Assembly (NCBI RefSeq): GCF_029960785.1
Contig: NZ_JASBQE010000015.1
Location: forward strand, 112,718-176,717
Direction of reading: 5' to 3'
DNA: 64,000 nt
From: Polyangium sp. 15x6
GTDB lineage: Bacteria; Myxococcota_A; Polyangia; Polyangiales; Polyangiaceae
Positions 8,196 through 16,694 of this stretch are shown here, piece after piece (the stretch's first letter is position 1; the number at the start of each line of letters is the position of its first letter). Made by a program: the position numbers and the translations under genes. The notes under the pieces were generated by a model. The model saw nothing but the letters and a program-made list of their open reading frames with translations, was not told where the DNA came from and did not search any database.

Positions 8196-9263
8196 TTGAA
8201 GCTGCTCGTCGTCACCACCTCCTATCCCAAAAGCGACGCCGATCCCTCGGGGCACTTCGTCCGCGCCGAGGCACGCGCGCTCGCGCGGCAAGGCCACGAG
8301 GTGCACGTCGTCGCGCCCGGAGGATCGCCGTTCGACGAACCCGCGCGCGATCCCGCGGCGCCCTCGCTCCACGTGCATCCGGCGGGCGGAGGCGCGCTCT
8401 TCGGATGGCCGGGCGCGATCGATCGCGCCCGCCGCGCGCCCGCGCGCCTGCTTCATGCGCTCCCCTTCGCCGTCGCCGCGCGCGCGCGTGCCTCCGCGAT
8501 CGGTCACGTCGATCGCGCCATCGCGCACTGGATCGTCCCCTCGGCCGTTCCCCTCCTCCTCGGTTTTCCCGCGCCGCTCGAGGTCGTCGGCCACGGCGCC
8601 GACGTGCGCCTCCTCTGCGCGATGCCCGCCGCCGCGCGCATCCTCGTCATGCGATCGCTTCTCGATCGCGACGCCTCCTTCCGCTTCGCCGCGGCGTCCT
8701 CTCTCGACGCCCTCTCTCGCGCCTTGCCCGCGCCGCTCGCTGCGCGCCTCGAACGCGCCTCTCGCGTCGAGCCCGTCCTCCTCGATCTTCCCGACGTCAC
8801 GACGCGCGCCCGCATGCTCCGCGCCTCGCTCGTGAAGGACCCATCCGCGGACAAACTCGTCGTCGCCGCGGGCCGCCTCGTCCCTTCGAAGCGCGTCGAC
8901 CTCGCGATCGAAGCCGCGGCCTCGGCGTCGATGTCGATCGTCGTCGTGGGAGATGGCCCTCTGCGCGCCGAGCTCGAAGCTCTCGCGCGTGCTCGTCGCG
9001 CCGATGCGCGGTTCGTCGGCCTCGTGCCGCGGGACGAAGCCCTCGCGTGGATCGCCGCGGCCGACGTCCTCCTGCATGCCTCCGCGGCAGAGGCTGCGCC
9101 CACCGTCGTACGCGAGGCGCGCGCGCTCGGCGTGCCCGTCGTCGCGTGCGCCGCCGGGGACGTCGCCGCGTGGGCTCGCCATGACCCTGGCCTCGTCGTC
9201 GTCGCGCCCGACATCCGGGCCCTTTCGGCCGCGCTCCGGGCCGCCGCGGCTGCGCGTTCGTAG
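8196..9263 (+). CDS. GT4-family glycosyltransferase
   Basis: About 355 residues with two Rossmann halves. The N-half begins LKLLVVTTSYPKSDADPSGHF with the glycine/His acceptor-side loop. The C-half has AAGRLVPSKRVDLAIEA and the E-x7-E nucleotide-sugar motif (EAAPTVVRE). GT4 enzymes are retaining glycosyltransferases that use nucleotide sugars at the inner face of the membrane; donor and acceptor are unknown. TTG 8196 puts the start directly at the first beta strand. An ATG at 8115 would add 27 residues with no similarity to the fold, so the start is uncertain. Confidence 0.85.
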   Translation: MKLLVVTTSYPKSDADPSGHFVRAEARALARQGHEVHVVAPGGSPFDEPARDPAAPSLHVHPAGGGALFGWPGAIDRARRAPARLLHALPFAVAARARASAIGHVDRAIAHWIVPSAVPLLLGFPAPLEVVGHGADVRLLCAMPAAARILVMRSLLDRDASFRFAAASSLDALSRALPAPLAARLERASRVEPVLLDLPDVTTRARMLRASLVKDPSADKLVVAAGRLVPSKRVDLAIEAAASASMSIVVVGDGPLRAELEALARARRADARFVGLVPRDEALAWIAAADVLLHASAAEAAPTVVREARALGVPVVACAAGDVAAWARHDPGLVVVAPDIRALSAALRAAAAARS

Positions 9264-9312
9264 GGTGCCATCCCGAGTTCGGAACGGACGTACAAAGCGA
9301 CGAACGTGGCTC

Positions 9313-9340
9313 TTGCAATCCTCGACAGTTCGACTAGGGT
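9313..9340 (+). promoter_or_regulatory. Probable tRNA-Pro promoter
   Basis: TTGCAA, a 16-nt spacer and TAGGGT end 40 nt before the tRNA. It is the best sigma-70-like pair in the gap after the glycosyltransferase gene. Confidence 0.4.
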
Positions 9341-9380
9341 GCCGCCTCGCGCTGCGGGGCAAACACCACGCAGAGCGGCT

Positions 9381-9455
9381 CGGGGCGTAGCGCAGCCTGG
9401 TTAGCGCACTTGACTGGGGGTCAAGGGGTCGGTGGTTCAAATCCACTCGCCCCGA
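9381..9455 (+). tRNA. tRNA-Pro (anticodon GGG)
   Basis: The acceptor stem CGGGGCG pairs with CGCCCCG (9448-9454). The D-arm has AGCCTGGTTAGC, the anticodon arm CTTGA-CTGGGGG-TCAAG has anticodon GGG, and the T-arm contains GGTTCAAATCC. The 3' CCA is not encoded. The anticodon reads CCC/CCU proline codons. It is followed at once by a strong terminator. Confidence 0.97.
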
Positions 9456-9458
9456 CAA

Positions 9459-9499
9459 GGTCCGGAGGATGAAAGTCCTCCGGACCTTTCGGTTTTTTG
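9459..9499 (+). terminator. Rho-independent terminator of tRNA-Pro
   Basis: A perfect 11-bp stem (GGTCCGGAGGA / TCCTCCGGACC) with a 6-nt loop is followed by TTTCGGTTTTTT. It lies 3 nt after the tRNA. Confidence 0.92.
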
Positions 9500-9585
9500 T
9501 GCTTCGGCGTCGAACGAGACGCGGACGAAGGCCGTTCGCGCCTCGGCGCGTCGTGCCTTCAGGGTCCGTTTGTCGAGGGGATGGG

Positions 9586-9613
9586 AAAAACCGCGCGGCC
9601 GCTCGTGCCGCGC
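9586..9613 (-). terminator. Rho-independent terminator of the minus-strand lipoprotein gene
   Basis: Read on the minus strand, GCGCGGC and GCCGCGC form a 7-bp stem with a 7-nt loop, followed by GGTTTTT. It lies just beyond the stop at 9618. Confidence 0.7.
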
Positions 9614-9617
9614 GCGC

Positions 9618-10100
9618 TCACTTGAAGCCGATGCGGAAGTTGACCGGGCCGCAGTCGGGCGCGTCCTCCATCGACAGCGTCGCCTCGTGCCGGCCGGGGT
9701 CGCCCGTCAGCGTCAGGCTGCCGCCCGTGCTGCGGTCGCCCTTGTCGCCGATGCCGATCGGCAGGTCGAGGGCCGCGCCCGCGCCGGCCCAGGTCAGGCG
9801 CAGCGTCGCCGTCGTCTGCTGATCGACGGGGCTCAGGTTCTCGCCCTTGAACTCGACGACCAGACGCTCGGCGTTGGCGATATCCGAACGGAACGTCGCC
9901 TTGGCGCCGCAGTCCATGCGGAAGCGGTGCGTCTCTCCGCGCTTGATCGATAGCGCCGCCGAGGGCGGAGGCTGGAACGCGTCACCCTTCTTCGGCGGCG
10001 GGATCTTCACGACGATGCAGCCCGTGGACGCCGCGGCGAGGACACCGAGCGTCGCGATACGCGCGGCCCCGGAAAGAATCGCGGAAACCTTCTTCGACAT
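9618..10100 (-). CDS. Hypothetical lipoprotein
   Basis: This 160-residue protein starts MSKKVSAIL and has a hydrophobic segment ending in the lipobox AASTGC, so it should be exported and lipid-modified on Cys. The mature part is beta-rich with an Ig-like feel (RFRMDCGAKATF, LVVEFKGENLS) and two further cysteines that could form a disulfide. GGAGGC lies about 8 nt before ATG 10100, which decides that start over ATG 10115. No family is recognised. It stands alone between tRNA-Pro and the divergent msrC-like gene. Confidence 0.75.
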   Translation of the reverse strand: MSKKVSAILSGAARIATLGVLAAASTGCIVVKIPPPKKGDAFQPPPSAALSIKRGETHRFRMDCGAKATFRSDIANAERLVVEFKGENLSPVDQQTTATLRLTWAGAGAALDLPIGIGDKGDRSTGGSLTLTGDPGRHEATLSMEDAPDCGPVNFRIGFK

Positions 10101-10255
10101 GACAAGCGCCTCCATGGAGCCCGCCGGCCCCCTCCGCGCCCGTGCGGGTACGGATCGGCGGCTACCATTTCGCGTATAAACGACGTCGCACGGAAGATCC
10201 ACACTTTCACGCGGTCCGTGGCGCGCCTCGCGCTTCGTAGTATCGTGCGCGTCCC

Positions 10256-10744
10256 ATGGCCGAATCCACCCCCGATCTCCGCGACCTGCCCAAGGACCGC
10301 GCTTACGACGAATTGGACCGCACGCTCGAAGCCGTCCTCGCCGGCATCGAAGATCCCATCGCGGCCATGGCCACGATGAGCGCGCTCCTGCATCACGGCT
10401 TCGGCCATCTCTGGACCGGCTTCTACCGCGTCGTCGCCCCCGACCTCCTCCGCGTCGGTCCTTATCAAGGCACGCTCGGCTGCCTCGAAATCCCCTTCGG
10501 CAAGGGCGTCTGCGGCGCCGCGGCAAAGGAGCGTCGAACGGTCGTCGTCCCCGATGTCCACGCCTTCCCCGGCCACATCACCTGCGACGCCCGCTCCCGC
10601 TCCGAAATCGTCGTCCCCGTCCTCGATGCCTCGGGCGCGCTCCTCGCCGTGCTCGACATCGACTCCGACCGCCCCGCCGCCTTCGACGACGAGGACCGGC
10701 GCCGCCTCGAAGCGATCGTCGGCTGGTTCGCCCGCACGCCCTGA
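10256..10744 (+). CDS. msrC: Free methionine-(R)-sulfoxide reductase (GAF domain)
   Basis: This 162-residue single GAF-domain protein has the three fRMsr cysteines in GPYQGTLGCLEIPFGKGVCG and FPGHITCDARSRSEI, positions that match the catalytic and resolving cysteines of the family. The enzyme reduces free Met-R-sulfoxide using thioredoxin in the cytoplasm. A -10-like TAGTAT (10238-10243) sits 12 nt before the start and there is no Shine-Dalgarno sequence. Length and motifs are complete. Confidence 0.92.
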   Translation: MAESTPDLRDLPKDRAYDELDRTLEAVLAGIEDPIAAMATMSALLHHGFGHLWTGFYRVVAPDLLRVGPYQGTLGCLEIPFGKGVCGAAAKERRTVVVPDVHAFPGHITCDARSRSEIVVPVLDASGALLAVLDIDSDRPAAFDDEDRRRLEAIVGWFARTP

Positions 10745-10776
10745 AGGCGCATCTTCCCTCTTCGCAGCCCTTCCCT

Positions 10777-10782
10777 TACACT
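10777..10782 (+). promoter_or_regulatory. -10-like hexamer giving a probable leaderless start
   Basis: TACACT lies 7 nt before the ATG at 10790, with TTCCCT at -35 spacing. No Shine-Dalgarno sequence is present. Confidence 0.35.
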
Positions 10783-10789
10783 CGGCCGC

Positions 10790-11575
10790 ATGCTCCGCCC
10801 CACCTTGCGAATGCCGTCCGGATATCCCGACGCGGCGCCGCATCTCCGCGACGAGGTCCGCGTCCTGCAACGCGAGCTCAAGCGCTGGGCGTATTCCATG
10901 AGCCCCGACGGCCAGTTCGGACCGCGAACCGATGCCGCCGTGCGCCATTTCCAGCGCAAGCGTGGCCTCAAGGACGACGGCATCGTCGGACCGCGCACCT
11001 GGGACGCCGTCCTCGATCCCGACGCGAAGGCCATTGGCGCGAGCTTTCAGTATCAGCCCGTCGGCGCCTCGGATCCCACCCCCTCCAAGCCCAAGCCCTC
11101 CGAGCCCGAGACGACCCCGACGAATCCCGGCGCGGGCGGCGCCTCGTGGATGACCATCGCGCGCAAGGAAGAGGGCGTCCGCGAGACGTCGGGGAAGGCG
11201 GCCAATCCGCGCATCGTCGAGTACCACGCGACGACCACGCTCCGCGCGAAGTCGGACGAGATCGCGTGGTGCGCCTCCTTCGTGAACTGGGTCCTCAAGA
11301 AGGCCGGGTACAAGGGCACGAACTCCGCCGCCGCGGCGAGCTGGGTGAAATGGGGTTCGCCCACGACCGCGCGCCAGGGCGCGATCACCGTCATCTACAA
11401 TGCCAGCGCCGCGAATTCGTCCTTGTCGACCTCCGGCAATCACGTCGGATTCCTGGTCCGCGAGACGAGCACCCATTACGTGCTCCTCGGCGGAAATCAG
11501 TCGAACTCCGTGAAGGAATCGAGCTTCGCCAAGACGAAATGGCGGCTCAAGGCCTATCGCTGGCCGTCGTCCTGA
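10790..11575 (+). CDS. Peptidoglycan-binding and TIGR02594 NlpC/P60-like protein
   Basis: This 261-residue protein has two parts. Residues 15-75 form a PG_binding_1 domain (DGQFGPRTDAAVRHFQRKRGL, DGIVGPRTWDAV). After a Pro-rich linker, residues 115-260 match the TIGR02594 family, with WCASFVNWVL holding the catalytic Cys and NHVGFLV the catalytic His. Such proteins are predicted cell-wall endopeptidases, often found with phage tails or secretion systems. No signal peptide is visible, so export would need a non-Sec route or lysis. No phage or secretion genes are adjacent. Confidence 0.85.
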   Translation: MLRPTLRMPSGYPDAAPHLRDEVRVLQRELKRWAYSMSPDGQFGPRTDAAVRHFQRKRGLKDDGIVGPRTWDAVLDPDAKAIGASFQYQPVGASDPTPSKPKPSEPETTPTNPGAGGASWMTIARKEEGVRETSGKAANPRIVEYHATTTLRAKSDEIAWCASFVNWVLKKAGYKGTNSAAAASWVKWGSPTTARQGAITVIYNASAANSSLSTSGNHVGFLVRETSTHYVLLGGNQSNSVKESSFAKTKWRLKAYRWPSS

Positions 11576-11593
11576 GGGCGACGCCTCGCGCCC

Positions 11594-14500
11594 TCACCGC
11601 TTCGTCGCCGGAACACTCGCGTCTCGTTGCGCGAACGCCGCGGCGGACGGCAAGAGCCGGGTCGTGCCCTCCACGGTGAATCGATGCTCGTCCCCGCGCG
11701 CGTCCCAGATCACGACGCGCCGGATCGCCCCGAGATCCCCCCGCGCGACGAGCACCCGATCGACCTCGATCCGGGCCCGCGCGCAGCCCGCTCGCGGCCT
11801 GCGCGGAACCGCGGAGATCACCGCCATCCACGCGCGCCCCTCGTCCCCCGAGACGACGACGTCGAACGCGGCGCCGAGGCCCTCCGAGAGGACCGCGGCG
11901 AGCGCGACATAAGGCGAATCCTCCAGCGTCGACTTCGCGATCACGTGCCCTCGACGCACGAGCGAGGTCTCGTTCCCATTCGCGAGCAGGACCTCTTCCG
12001 CCGGATCGTCCGGGAAAATCCGCACGAGCGGCTCGCCGTCCTCGCCGCGCCACGCGTCCACGAGCTCCGCCACCTCCTCCACGCCCCCCGCGTGCACGGT
12101 CGTCCGCCGCAATGCCGCGCGGTAGGCCGACGTGCCCGTGTACAGCGCCGCGAGCACGCCGAGGAGATCGCCCTCGGGCCCCGTCCTCGGCGCCGGCAGC
12201 GTGATCTCCGGCAGCGCGACCTCGGGCACCTCGCCCCGCGCCCGCCCGGAGACCCCGCTCGCCGACGTGATCACGCCCTCGTCCTGCTGTTCGAGGAGGA
12301 GCAACGGGCACGAGAGCCAAGGGGTCGGAGGCTCCGTGGAGAGTAATGTGTCGGGTCGACAAACAGCCGCCGCGTGGGTGCGTATCGCCCGCGTGTTCGC
12401 CCGACCGAGCCCCCCGCCCGGCGCTCCCTCCGGCGGCGTCGCGCCTCGGGCGGTAGCGCCCTCCTCCCGCGCGGCGACGGGGGCGCCGGCGAGCGCGTGA
12501 ATCCAGGCCAGGCCCGAAGGATCCCGTGCGCCGAGCGCGTCGCGCGTCTCGCCGGAGATCGACGAAATGCGCGCCCCGATCTCGCGAACGAACCAGCTCT
12601 CGTGGGGCTTCATGGCCGCTCGCACGGCGCCCCACGCCCGCGCGAGCGCCGCTTCTCCGCCTCGCGTGAAGGCTTTCTCCAGAAAACCGCGCGCCTCTTC
12701 CTCGTCCGCGCGGAAGAGCGCGAGGATCCCCGCGCAGCCGAGCAGGAATGGATCCGATCCGCCATGCTCCGCGGCCTCCCGAAGATGCTTCCGGGCGACC
12801 TCGAACGAAGCCTCGCTCGCCGGCACGCCGAACCCCTGGAGCATCGACGCGACCCGCAAGAGCGCGAGCCCGGCCCGCCCCAGGATCCGCGGCCTCCGTG
12901 GATCGTCCCAGCGCGCGCGCAAGGACGCCTCCGCGAGCGCCGCGCGCGCCTCGTCCACGCGACCTTGCCGCTCGAGCACGTACGCGAGCGAATACGACAC
13001 CCCCGCGACCAGCGCGAGCAGGCTCGGCCCCGCTTCGAGCCGGAGCCACGCGCGCATCAGCCGATCCCGCAGGACGGAAAGCGTCTCGCTCGCCTCCCCT
13101 GCCCGGCCGCGCGCGGCGCCCACGATCGCGTGCGAGCACTCCGCCGCGCAGAGCGCCTCCAGGATGGGCAGGTGAAGGCTCCCCGCGAAACGCGCGCGCA
13201 CCTCGGCGATCCGCGCGTCCGCCTCTTCGTGTCGGCCCGCGGCGTCGAGCGCCGTCACCTCGTTGCACGCGACCGCGGCGGCGATCTCGAAATAGGGTGT
13301 CTCCGTGGCGCCGGCGAGCCGCTCGCGCAGCCCCGCGAGCACCGTGGCCGCCTTGGCTGGATGGCCCGCGAGCGCGAGCGTCGCCGCCGCATTCGCGGCC
13401 CCCAGGGCAAACGATGCGGAAAGCGCCTCCGCGGCGGGCGCGGCGGCCCGGCGCGCGAGCTCCCTCGCCGCTTCGAGCGCCCGATCGAACGCGCCCATGC
13501 GCCCGAGCGAGAACACCGACCCCGCGAGCGACGCCGCCTCCACGGCGCGATAGCCGCTGCCCAGGGCGCCCACGCCCGCCGCGCAGGCCATCGAGAAATG
13601 GTTCGCCGCGGTATCGTCCCAGCCGAGCTCCTGGCAGCAGACGCCCGCCGCGTGGGCCGCGTCGGCGTGCACGGCCCGAAGCCACGGCGGCTCGCCCGTG
13701 AGGCGCATCTCCTCGGCGAGCTCGAGCGCCATCCCGAGGTGCTTGCACGCCTCGGCCCACGCCTCGCGGGCCGCGTGGAATTTGCCCTGACGATACGACG
13801 CGAGCAGCACGGCCGTGAGGAACTCCCGGTCCTCGAATCGCCGCGGGAAAAAGCGCCGGATCACCTCGCCGTAATCGGAGACGCTCGTATCGCCCGACTC
13901 GATCGAGAGATCCCCGAGCGCGAGCAGGGCCCGCGCCGCGTCACGCGATCCCCCCTCGTCGCGGATCTCGCCGCGCGCGATCTCCAGGTACGCCTTCCTC
14001 GCCGCCCGAAAATTCCCCTCGGCCCGCAGCGCCGCCGCGCGGACGAACGGATCCCCCTCGATGAGCCGCGCGCTCTGCGGCGTCTGCCCGGAGGGCGGCG
14101 ACGAGCCCCTGTCCTCCACGACGAGCCGCGACGACGGCGGCGACGAATCCGGCCCGGCTCGCCCGCGCCGCGCCTCGATCGCGGCCCAGAGATCCCGCGA
14201 GCTCGGCCGCGCCGCCTCGCCCACGTCGAGCGGGCTCTGGCGCCGGAGGCATTGCACGAATCGCAGATAGGCGTGTGCGAGGCTCTTCGGATCCGCGGCC
14301 GACTCGATCTCCGCCGCGATCGCCGCTCCCCGCGCGGCGCGCTCGTTCCAGGGGATCGTCGCGAGCCCGAGGTAGGGCCCGAGATCCCGGCCCATCACGT
14401 TCGTCGTCTCGTAGATCAGCCCTTCGAGCTGCTCCTTCGCCTCCTGCACGAACGCGCGCCCGCTCGCGCCCTCCTCCACGCGCACGAGCAGCGGAAACAG

Positions 14501-15151
14501 CGGGAGCGGCCGGCTCGCGTCCACGAGCGCGCGCCGCGCATGCGCGAACCGACCGAGCTCGATCGCCTCCTCGAGCGAAGCGTCGTCCACGAGCAGCACG
14601 AGTTTGTCCACGAGGTGCGCGGCGAGCAGCGCCGTCGCCTCGGTCCTGCCCGAGGGCATGTTCACGAGCACCTCGTCGTACCGAGCCCGGAGCGCCTGCG
14701 CGAGCGGCGCGAGCAGCCACGCGCACTCCTCGATCACCCGGGCCCGTGTCACGGCCGATCGCGTCCCTTCGGCGGGCCAGTAAAACATCTCGGCGGGCGC
14801 TCCGCCGAGCTTGAGGGGCACCACGCGGATCCCCGCCCCGCCGTCGAGGAACTGCGTGATCCCCGCGCGCACGGCCGCCTCGGGCGGGACTTCCCGCGCG
14901 CGTCCGGACACGAGCGGCAGCGACGCGGCGCGCACGCCTTCGAAGAAATGGACGACGCCCGCGCCCCTCCGCCCCTCGCCCCGCCCCTGGAAATAACGCT
15001 CCAGGGCGGGCTCGTCGACGGCCAGATCCACGACGAGGACGCGTTTCCCTTTCTGCGCGAGCAGCGCCCCGACATTGGCGACGGCCATCGCGCGCCCGAC
15101 GCCTCCGCGCGCCGAAGCGAGCCCGACGATGATCCCCTGCCGATCGCTCAC
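11594..15151 (-). CDS. ParA/MinD-like protein with degenerate P-loop, TPR array and novel C-terminal region
   Basis: 1185 residues from GTG 15151. The N-terminal 300 residues are a MinD/ParA-type NTPase domain: SARGGVGRAMAVAN replaces KGGxGKTT and is followed by RVLVVDLAVDEPALERYF. Both signature and Walker A lysines are arginine or absent, resembling the KGGVGR-variant ATPases. Residues about 370-870 are helical repeats of TPR type. The last 220 residues are a mixed alpha/beta region I cannot assign. Cytoplasmic, no membrane segment. It may be a scaffold or a signalling NTPase with changed catalysis. The convergent neighbour is 18 nt away and no operon partner is obvious. Confidence 0.8.
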   Translation of the reverse strand: MSDRQGIIVGLASARGGVGRAMAVANVGALLAQKGKRVLVVDLAVDEPALERYFQGRGEGRRGAGVVHFFEGVRAASLPLVSGRAREVPPEAAVRAGITQFLDGGAGIRVVPLKLGGAPAEMFYWPAEGTRSAVTRARVIEECAWLLAPLAQALRARYDEVLVNMPSGRTEATALLAAHLVDKLVLLVDDASLEEAIELGRFAHARRALVDASRPLPLFPLLVRVEEGASGRAFVQEAKEQLEGLIYETTNVMGRDLGPYLGLATIPWNERAARGAAIAAEIESAADPKSLAHAYLRFVQCLRRQSPLDVGEAARPSSRDLWAAIEARRGRAGPDSSPPSSRLVVEDRGSSPPSGQTPQSARLIEGDPFVRAAALRAEGNFRAARKAYLEIARGEIRDEGGSRDAARALLALGDLSIESGDTSVSDYGEVIRRFFPRRFEDREFLTAVLLASYRQGKFHAAREAWAEACKHLGMALELAEEMRLTGEPPWLRAVHADAAHAAGVCCQELGWDDTAANHFSMACAAGVGALGSGYRAVEAASLAGSVFSLGRMGAFDRALEAARELARRAAAPAAEALSASFALGAANAAATLALAGHPAKAATVLAGLRERLAGATETPYFEIAAAVACNEVTALDAAGRHEEADARIAEVRARFAGSLHLPILEALCAAECSHAIVGAARGRAGEASETLSVLRDRLMRAWLRLEAGPSLLALVAGVSYSLAYVLERQGRVDEARAALAEASLRARWDDPRRPRILGRAGLALLRVASMLQGFGVPASEASFEVARKHLREAAEHGGSDPFLLGCAGILALFRADEEEARGFLEKAFTRGGEAALARAWGAVRAAMKPHESWFVREIGARISSISGETRDALGARDPSGLAWIHALAGAPVAAREEGATARGATPPEGAPGGGLGRANTRAIRTHAAAVCRPDTLLSTEPPTPWLSCPLLLLEQQDEGVITSASGVSGRARGEVPEVALPEITLPAPRTGPEGDLLGVLAALYTGTSAYRAALRRTTVHAGGVEEVAELVDAWRGEDGEPLVRIFPDDPAEEVLLANGNETSLVRRGHVIAKSTLEDSPYVALAAVLSEGLGAAFDVVVSGDEGRAWMAVISAVPRRPRAGCARARIEVDRVLVARGDLGAIRRVVIWDARGDEHRFTVEGTTRLLPSAAAFAQRDASVPATKR

Positions 15152-15361
15152 GCCGCCCTCGTCCCCGCTTCCATCCCGCGCCCGGGAATTCGACGGGGCC
15201 GGACTCTACCGGACGCAGGTGTCGCCTGGCAATAGACGCCCTTCGGTGAGCACTCTTCCAGGCAATGAAGCGCGACTTCGGGCTCGGTATCTCGACGAAC
15301 GGCGGCCTTGGTGCTTACCTCCGCGCGGCAACACGCGAGAGAGAGAGTAAGGAGACGAGCC

Positions 15362-15817
15362 GTGGATCCCCGAGAAAGCCGCACGCCATCTGAAGGCGCC
15401 ATCGTGGTGAACGATCGTGTTCACGTCCCGGCGTCGGCCCTCACCGTCACAACGGCGCGCTCGTCCGGCCCCGGCGGTCAGAACGTGAACAAGGTCGAGT
15501 CGAAGGTCGACGTCCGGGTCGATCTCGCCGCGATCGTCGGCCTCGATGACGGCGCGCAAGCGCGTCTCCTCGCGTCGGTGCGCACGCGCCTCGACGCCGA
15601 GGGCAAGCTGCGCGTCACGAGCCAGAGGACGCGGGACCAGTTGAAAAACCTGGCCGACGCCCACGACAAGATCCGCGCGCTCGTCGCGGCGGCGCTTCCA
15701 GCGCCCAAGCCTCGCAAGCCCACGCGCCCGAGCCGCGGCGCGGTCGAGCGGCGCCTCGACGAAAAAAAGCGCGCGGGGGAACGCAAACGGTCTCGGGCCG
15801 GCCGCGGCGACGATTGA
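15362..15817 (+). CDS. arfB: Alternative ribosome-rescue factor ArfB (YaeJ-like)
   Basis: About 151 residues. The catalytic GGQ motif occurs in SSGPGGQNVNK, and the C-terminal 40 residues are a strongly basic tail (KPRKPTRPSRG, KKRAGERKRSRAG) that in ArfB enters the empty mRNA channel. The protein hydrolyses peptidyl-tRNA on stalled ribosomes. AAGGAGA ends 6 nt before GTG 15362, which decides this start over an ATG at 15308 that has no ribosome site. Monocistronic. Confidence 0.9.
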   Translation: MDPRESRTPSEGAIVVNDRVHVPASALTVTTARSSGPGGQNVNKVESKVDVRVDLAAIVGLDDGAQARLLASVRTRLDAEGKLRVTSQRTRDQLKNLADAHDKIRALVAAALPAPKPRKPTRPSRGAVERRLDEKKRAGERKRSRAGRGDD

Positions 15818-15854
15818 AAGACCGAAGGCGGCGCCCCCCGCGCCGGGGATCGAT

Positions 15855-16424
15855 TCAATCGCCCTGGTTCGTCTGGTCGTGCGGGGCCTCCGCTTCTGGC
15901 GGCCCGTCGTGAATCGGCACCGAGACGTGCTCGTGCACGATGAGCCATTGCCCCTCGCGCCACTCCCATACCACGGTCCAGCGCGCGTCGAACGACTCCG
16001 TCATCCCGTCCTGGAACGTGGCGTCGAAGTGCACGACACCTGCGGCCAATGCGTGGTTACCGTGGGCGTCGATCCGGGCGTCGTCGCGGACCTTGGCTTT
16101 CAGGCTCGTGAACTGCGCGAGAAGATCCTTCACACCCTTCTCGTAGGCATTCCAGCCTCGAAACTGGAGCGGCGCGAAATCGAAAAAGACGAGGCCATCG
16201 TCCTTCGCGTAGAGCGGGGCGACCTTCTGCGGATCGAGGGTGCTCCAAGCGTCCCACGTGCGCTGCATGAGCTCCGTGGTGGGCTTCTCGGGCGCGCTTT
16301 GCTCCTGCTGCGAGGTCGGGGCTTTCTTGCAGCCCATGGGCGCCGCGCATAGCGCTGGAATCGAGAGCGCGGCGGCCAGGGAGAGTCCGGCAAGGAGAGA
16401 AGAGCGAACCTTTTTCATGCGCAT
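15855..16424 (-). CDS. NTF2/SnoaL-like lipoprotein
   Basis: This 189-residue protein has a signal peptide MRMKKVRSSLLAGLSLAAAL and a lipobox ending AAPMGC. The mature domain (residues about 45-175) has the cone-fold pattern WDAWSTLDPQKVAPLYAKD, FRGWNAYEKGVKDLLAQF and a final WLIVHEHVSVP, as in SgcJ/SnoaL ketosteroid-isomerase-like proteins. The active-site role is unknown; many such domains only bind ligands. An alternative start is ATG 16418. It is divergent from the histidine kinase. Confidence 0.85.
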   Translation of the reverse strand: MRMKKVRSSLLAGLSLAAALSIPALCAAPMGCKKAPTSQQEQSAPEKPTTELMQRTWDAWSTLDPQKVAPLYAKDDGLVFFDFAPLQFRGWNAYEKGVKDLLAQFTSLKAKVRDDARIDAHGNHALAAGVVHFDATFQDGMTESFDARWTVVWEWREGQWLIVHEHVSVPIHDGPPEAEAPHDQTNQGD

Positions 16425-16614
16425 CGCCTCCTGCGAATCGCCGCGAGATGCACGCAGCGGGCCGCCGGGCGGGGCGCGTGGACGAAAAAAGGGAGTTTCA
16501 GCCCGACGAGAACCGACCGACCGCTCAGGGAGCCCCGAGCAACCAATTCAGGAGAAACCCGACCCATTGAAGAAATCTAAGCGATGGAGAGGTAAGACCT
16601 ATTGTATCGGCTGG

Positions 16615-16644
16615 TTGACACGTAGCGGATATGTCACGTAATGT
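16615..16644 (+). promoter_or_regulatory. Possible promoter of the hybrid histidine kinase
   Basis: A consensus TTGACA (16615-16620) is followed 18 nt later by a weak TAATGT. The surrounding 16510-16640 region is notably A/T-richer than its flanks. The rest of the gap 16425-16694 shows nothing else clear. Confidence 0.4.
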
Positions 16645-16694
16645 CGGCGCATACAGTTGGGTCGCTGGCGCCGTGGCGAGCACGGGAGGACGGG

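Noticed and set aside
12374..15235. Long plus-strand frame antisense to the ParA-like gene
   Set aside because: No domains and Arg/Ala-rich composition. The minus strand has the structured P-loop and TPR sequence.
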